Shown in pieces: positions 62,625-64,000 of a stretch of DNA of 64,000 nt. The translations under genes and the position numbers were made by a program. Every line of letters starts with the position of its first letter. The stretch's first letter is position 1. Source of the DNA: CAZROT01 sp964601895 (lineage in GTDB: Bacteria; Pseudomonadota; Gammaproteobacteria; Enterobacterales; Enterobacteriaceae); the NCBI GenBank assembly GCA_964601895.1, contig CAZROT010000001.1, forward strand, positions 371,555 through 435,554. Reading direction: 5' to 3'. A model generated the notes under the pieces. That model saw nothing but the letters and a program-made list of their open reading frames with translations, had not been told where the DNA came from and ran no database searches.

Positions 62625-63542
62625 ATGGAATCTGCAAGGGAAAAATTAACCGGAGAAATTGTAGAAGCTGAGATGCTTTGGCTGCTGGATGATGTTGATA
62701 AATACGGCTATGTATGTTGGGGATGCGGTATTGATATGTACCCATCATCGTGGATGAAAAATAGTAAAAAACGACCTTCATTCAATAAATATCCGGGAAA
62801 AAATCATGGCCCTTCTTGTGACGCTGATGCTGAACAAAAGATTATTAATAAAGGAACAGGAATGAAGCAGAGCGTCAGAAACTATCTGAACAGATATCCC
62901 GGGCTTTCACCTTCAAGGCTTGTACTGGTAGAATATCGCAGGCAGGTCAGTTATCCAGTTGACACAGACACTCAAAATCCATCTGCTGCACAGCATAGTA
63001 TTACCAGGGCATGCGATACAGATAACAGGCCACCAGGAACATCAAGGGGAACAGCTAATACGATTAGACCCATTTGCCACGCCTTCATCAATTTTCCTTG
63101 TGACAGAAACAGACCACTGCACATACCTGCTATCAGTGGTGATAATTACATGAGGGTTTTTAAAAAACTGAGTACAAATATTCAAGTACATACAAATTTG
63201 AAGATCTTTTATTCTTCATTACAGTGGAAAAAAATAAATAGTAACAATCAATGGTTAATCATTCCCTTAACTGCTGGGTTATGGATTGATAACAAACCAT
63301 CAAAAAACTACCAGGTTCACGTTGACTGGGCTTCGTGGTCACAGGCAAAAAGAACCATGCTACTCAATGAGCTTGAAATAGCTCAAATAGAAGCAAAAGA
63401 AGCATACCCTGCTGACAAGAACAATAAGGCCTGGGTATTTTTCATCGGAGAGCAGGAAGTCAGTAATCCACAAATATTTTATGTCCGGGATCAGCGGTTA
63501 ATTTGCTCAATTATTGGCAATATCATTTATCCAGGTCACTAA
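62625..63542 (+). CDS. Hypothetical protein with N-terminal zinc-finger-like motif
   Basis: A 305-residue protein starting at ATG 62625 after a strong AGAGGAG ribosome binding site. Residues 26-65 contain YVCWGCGIDMYPSSW, then RPSFNKYPGKNHGPSCDADA, a Cys-x2-Cys plus His-x3-Cys pattern. This resembles the zinc-binding N-terminal region of CoiA-like and related putative nuclease or mobile-element proteins, where the same spacing precedes a basic region. The match is by pattern only. Residues 75-290 are unclassified, with a Trp-rich C-terminal part (VDWASWSQAKRTMLLNELE). It lies next to the tRNA cluster, a frequent site for acquired genes. Confidence 0.65.
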   Translation: MESAREKLTGEIVEAEMLWLLDDVDKYGYVCWGCGIDMYPSSWMKNSKKRPSFNKYPGKNHGPSCDADAEQKIINKGTGMKQSVRNYLNRYPGLSPSRLVLVEYRRQVSYPVDTDTQNPSAAQHSITRACDTDNRPPGTSRGTANTIRPICHAFINFPCDRNRPLHIPAISGDNYMRVFKKLSTNIQVHTNLKIFYSSLQWKKINSNNQWLIIPLTAGLWIDNKPSKNYQVHVDWASWSQAKRTMLLNELEIAQIEAKEAYPADKNNKAWVFFIGEQEVSNPQIFYVRDQRLICSIIGNIIYPGH

Positions 63543-63721
63543 AGTGGCTTATATACCAGAGCTGCTTTGTTAAAGAAGAGAGATAAAAATCTGCGTGAAA
63601 ATTCAAAACTCGTGGCCAAAAACTATCGGTTGATATTCTGAAAACTGCTACCAGTGTGAACATCAGCCGAACAATAACTATGAAATCAGATTACTACCAC
63701 TGAAGAGTAAAGTAATTTTTG

Positions 63722-63808
63722 TGGTGCCCGAGGCGGGACTTGAACCCGCACAGCCAATAAGCCGAGGGATTTTAAATCCCTTGTGTCTACCGATTCCACC
63801 ACCCGGGC
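63722..63808 (-). tRNA. leuZ: tRNA-Leu (anticodon TAA)
   Basis: An 87-base gene on the minus strand with acceptor GCCCGGG/CTCGGGC, anticodon arm AGGGATT-TAAAATCCCT, a long variable arm and encoded CCA. It closely matches E. coli leuZ. It is last in the Gly-Cys-Leu cluster as transcribed. Confidence 0.97.
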
Positions 63809-63814
63809 GCAAAA

Positions 63815-63888
63815 TGGAGGCGCGTCCCGGAGTCGAACCGAGGTAGGCGGATTTGCAATCCGCAGCATGGCCACTCTGCCAACGCGCC
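63815..63888 (-). tRNA. cysT: tRNA-Cys (anticodon GCA)
   Basis: A 74-base gene on the minus strand. Acceptor GGCGCGT pairs with ACGCGCC, the anticodon arm GCGGATTGCAAATCCGC is intact, and CCA is encoded. It lies six bases upstream of leuZ in transcription order. Confidence 0.97.
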
Positions 63889-63945
63889 TTAATGTTCTTT
63901 TACCTCAATGTGTCATTTTTTTGAAAAAAAACAGGGTAACATGAC

Positions 63946-64000
<55 letters not shown>

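Overview
The window comes from a gammaproteobacterium of the order Enterobacterales. Most core proteins are near full-length matches, as I remember them, to Escherichia coli or Yersinia families, and the local gene orders are enteric: thrS-infC-rpmI-rplT, manXYZ-yobD, minCDE-rnd-fadD, proQ-prc-htpX, pabB-nudL-sdaA, lolCDE divergent from mfd, and a Leu-Cys-Gly tRNA cluster. Long A+T-rich gaps, degenerate repeats, ERIC elements, a transposase relic, one nonsense-interrupted gene and several effector-like proteins suggest a host-associated, probably insect-associated, lineage. Relatives of Regiella, Hamiltonella, Fukatsuia or Arsenophonus are plausible. That placement is inference; the species cannot be fixed by reading.

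Layout. 1-3004: translation block on the minus strand (rplT partial, rpmI, infC with an ATT start, thrS). 3.5-7.1 kb: yfeABCD manganese/iron ABC importer. 7.1-10.1 kb: yniB, ydjM and the cystine carrier tcyP. 10.7-13.9 kb: mannose-family PTS manXYZ and yobD. 14.2-22.3 kb: accessory region with a DUF1003 membrane protein, an IS630-type transposase relic, a 496-residue protein combining an IQ (calmodulin-binding type) motif with kinase-like catalytic motifs, a convergent 897-residue M60/enhancin-like metalloprotease, the lipid A palmitoyltransferase pagP, and a 407-residue effector-like protein with a hydrophobic hairpin. 22.6-31.9 kb: ycgB, an O-methyltransferase, dsbB, ycgN, a lytic transglycosylase, RNase I, minCDE and rnd. 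32-37.7 kb: fadD, tsaB, zwf and a methyltransferase. 38.0-39.5 kb: a long reading frame cut by one in-frame TAG, whose C-terminal part looks like a papain-type (C39-like) fold without its catalytic residues. 40.3-45 kb: lysA, an orphan prepilin peptidase, dps and rhtA. 45.5-61.3 kb: proQ-prc-htpX, sdaA, nudL, pabB, yoaH, a 36-residue basic protein, lolCDE and mfd. 61.6-64 kb: two unrecognised genes and the tRNA cluster, cut by the window end.

How the parts fit. The housekeeping genes describe a metabolically competent cell (lysine synthesis, pentose phosphate entry, fatty acid activation, lipoprotein sorting, transcription-coupled repair). The accessory part (kinase-like IQ protein, enhancin-like protease, hairpin protein, PagP, interrupted papain-like gene) looks like a set of host-interaction factors. 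No secretion apparatus is encoded here, so their delivery route is unknown. Repeats mark the gene-poor gaps: two ERIC copies and at least three copies of a roughly 140-bp element with AGAC-type inverted ends.
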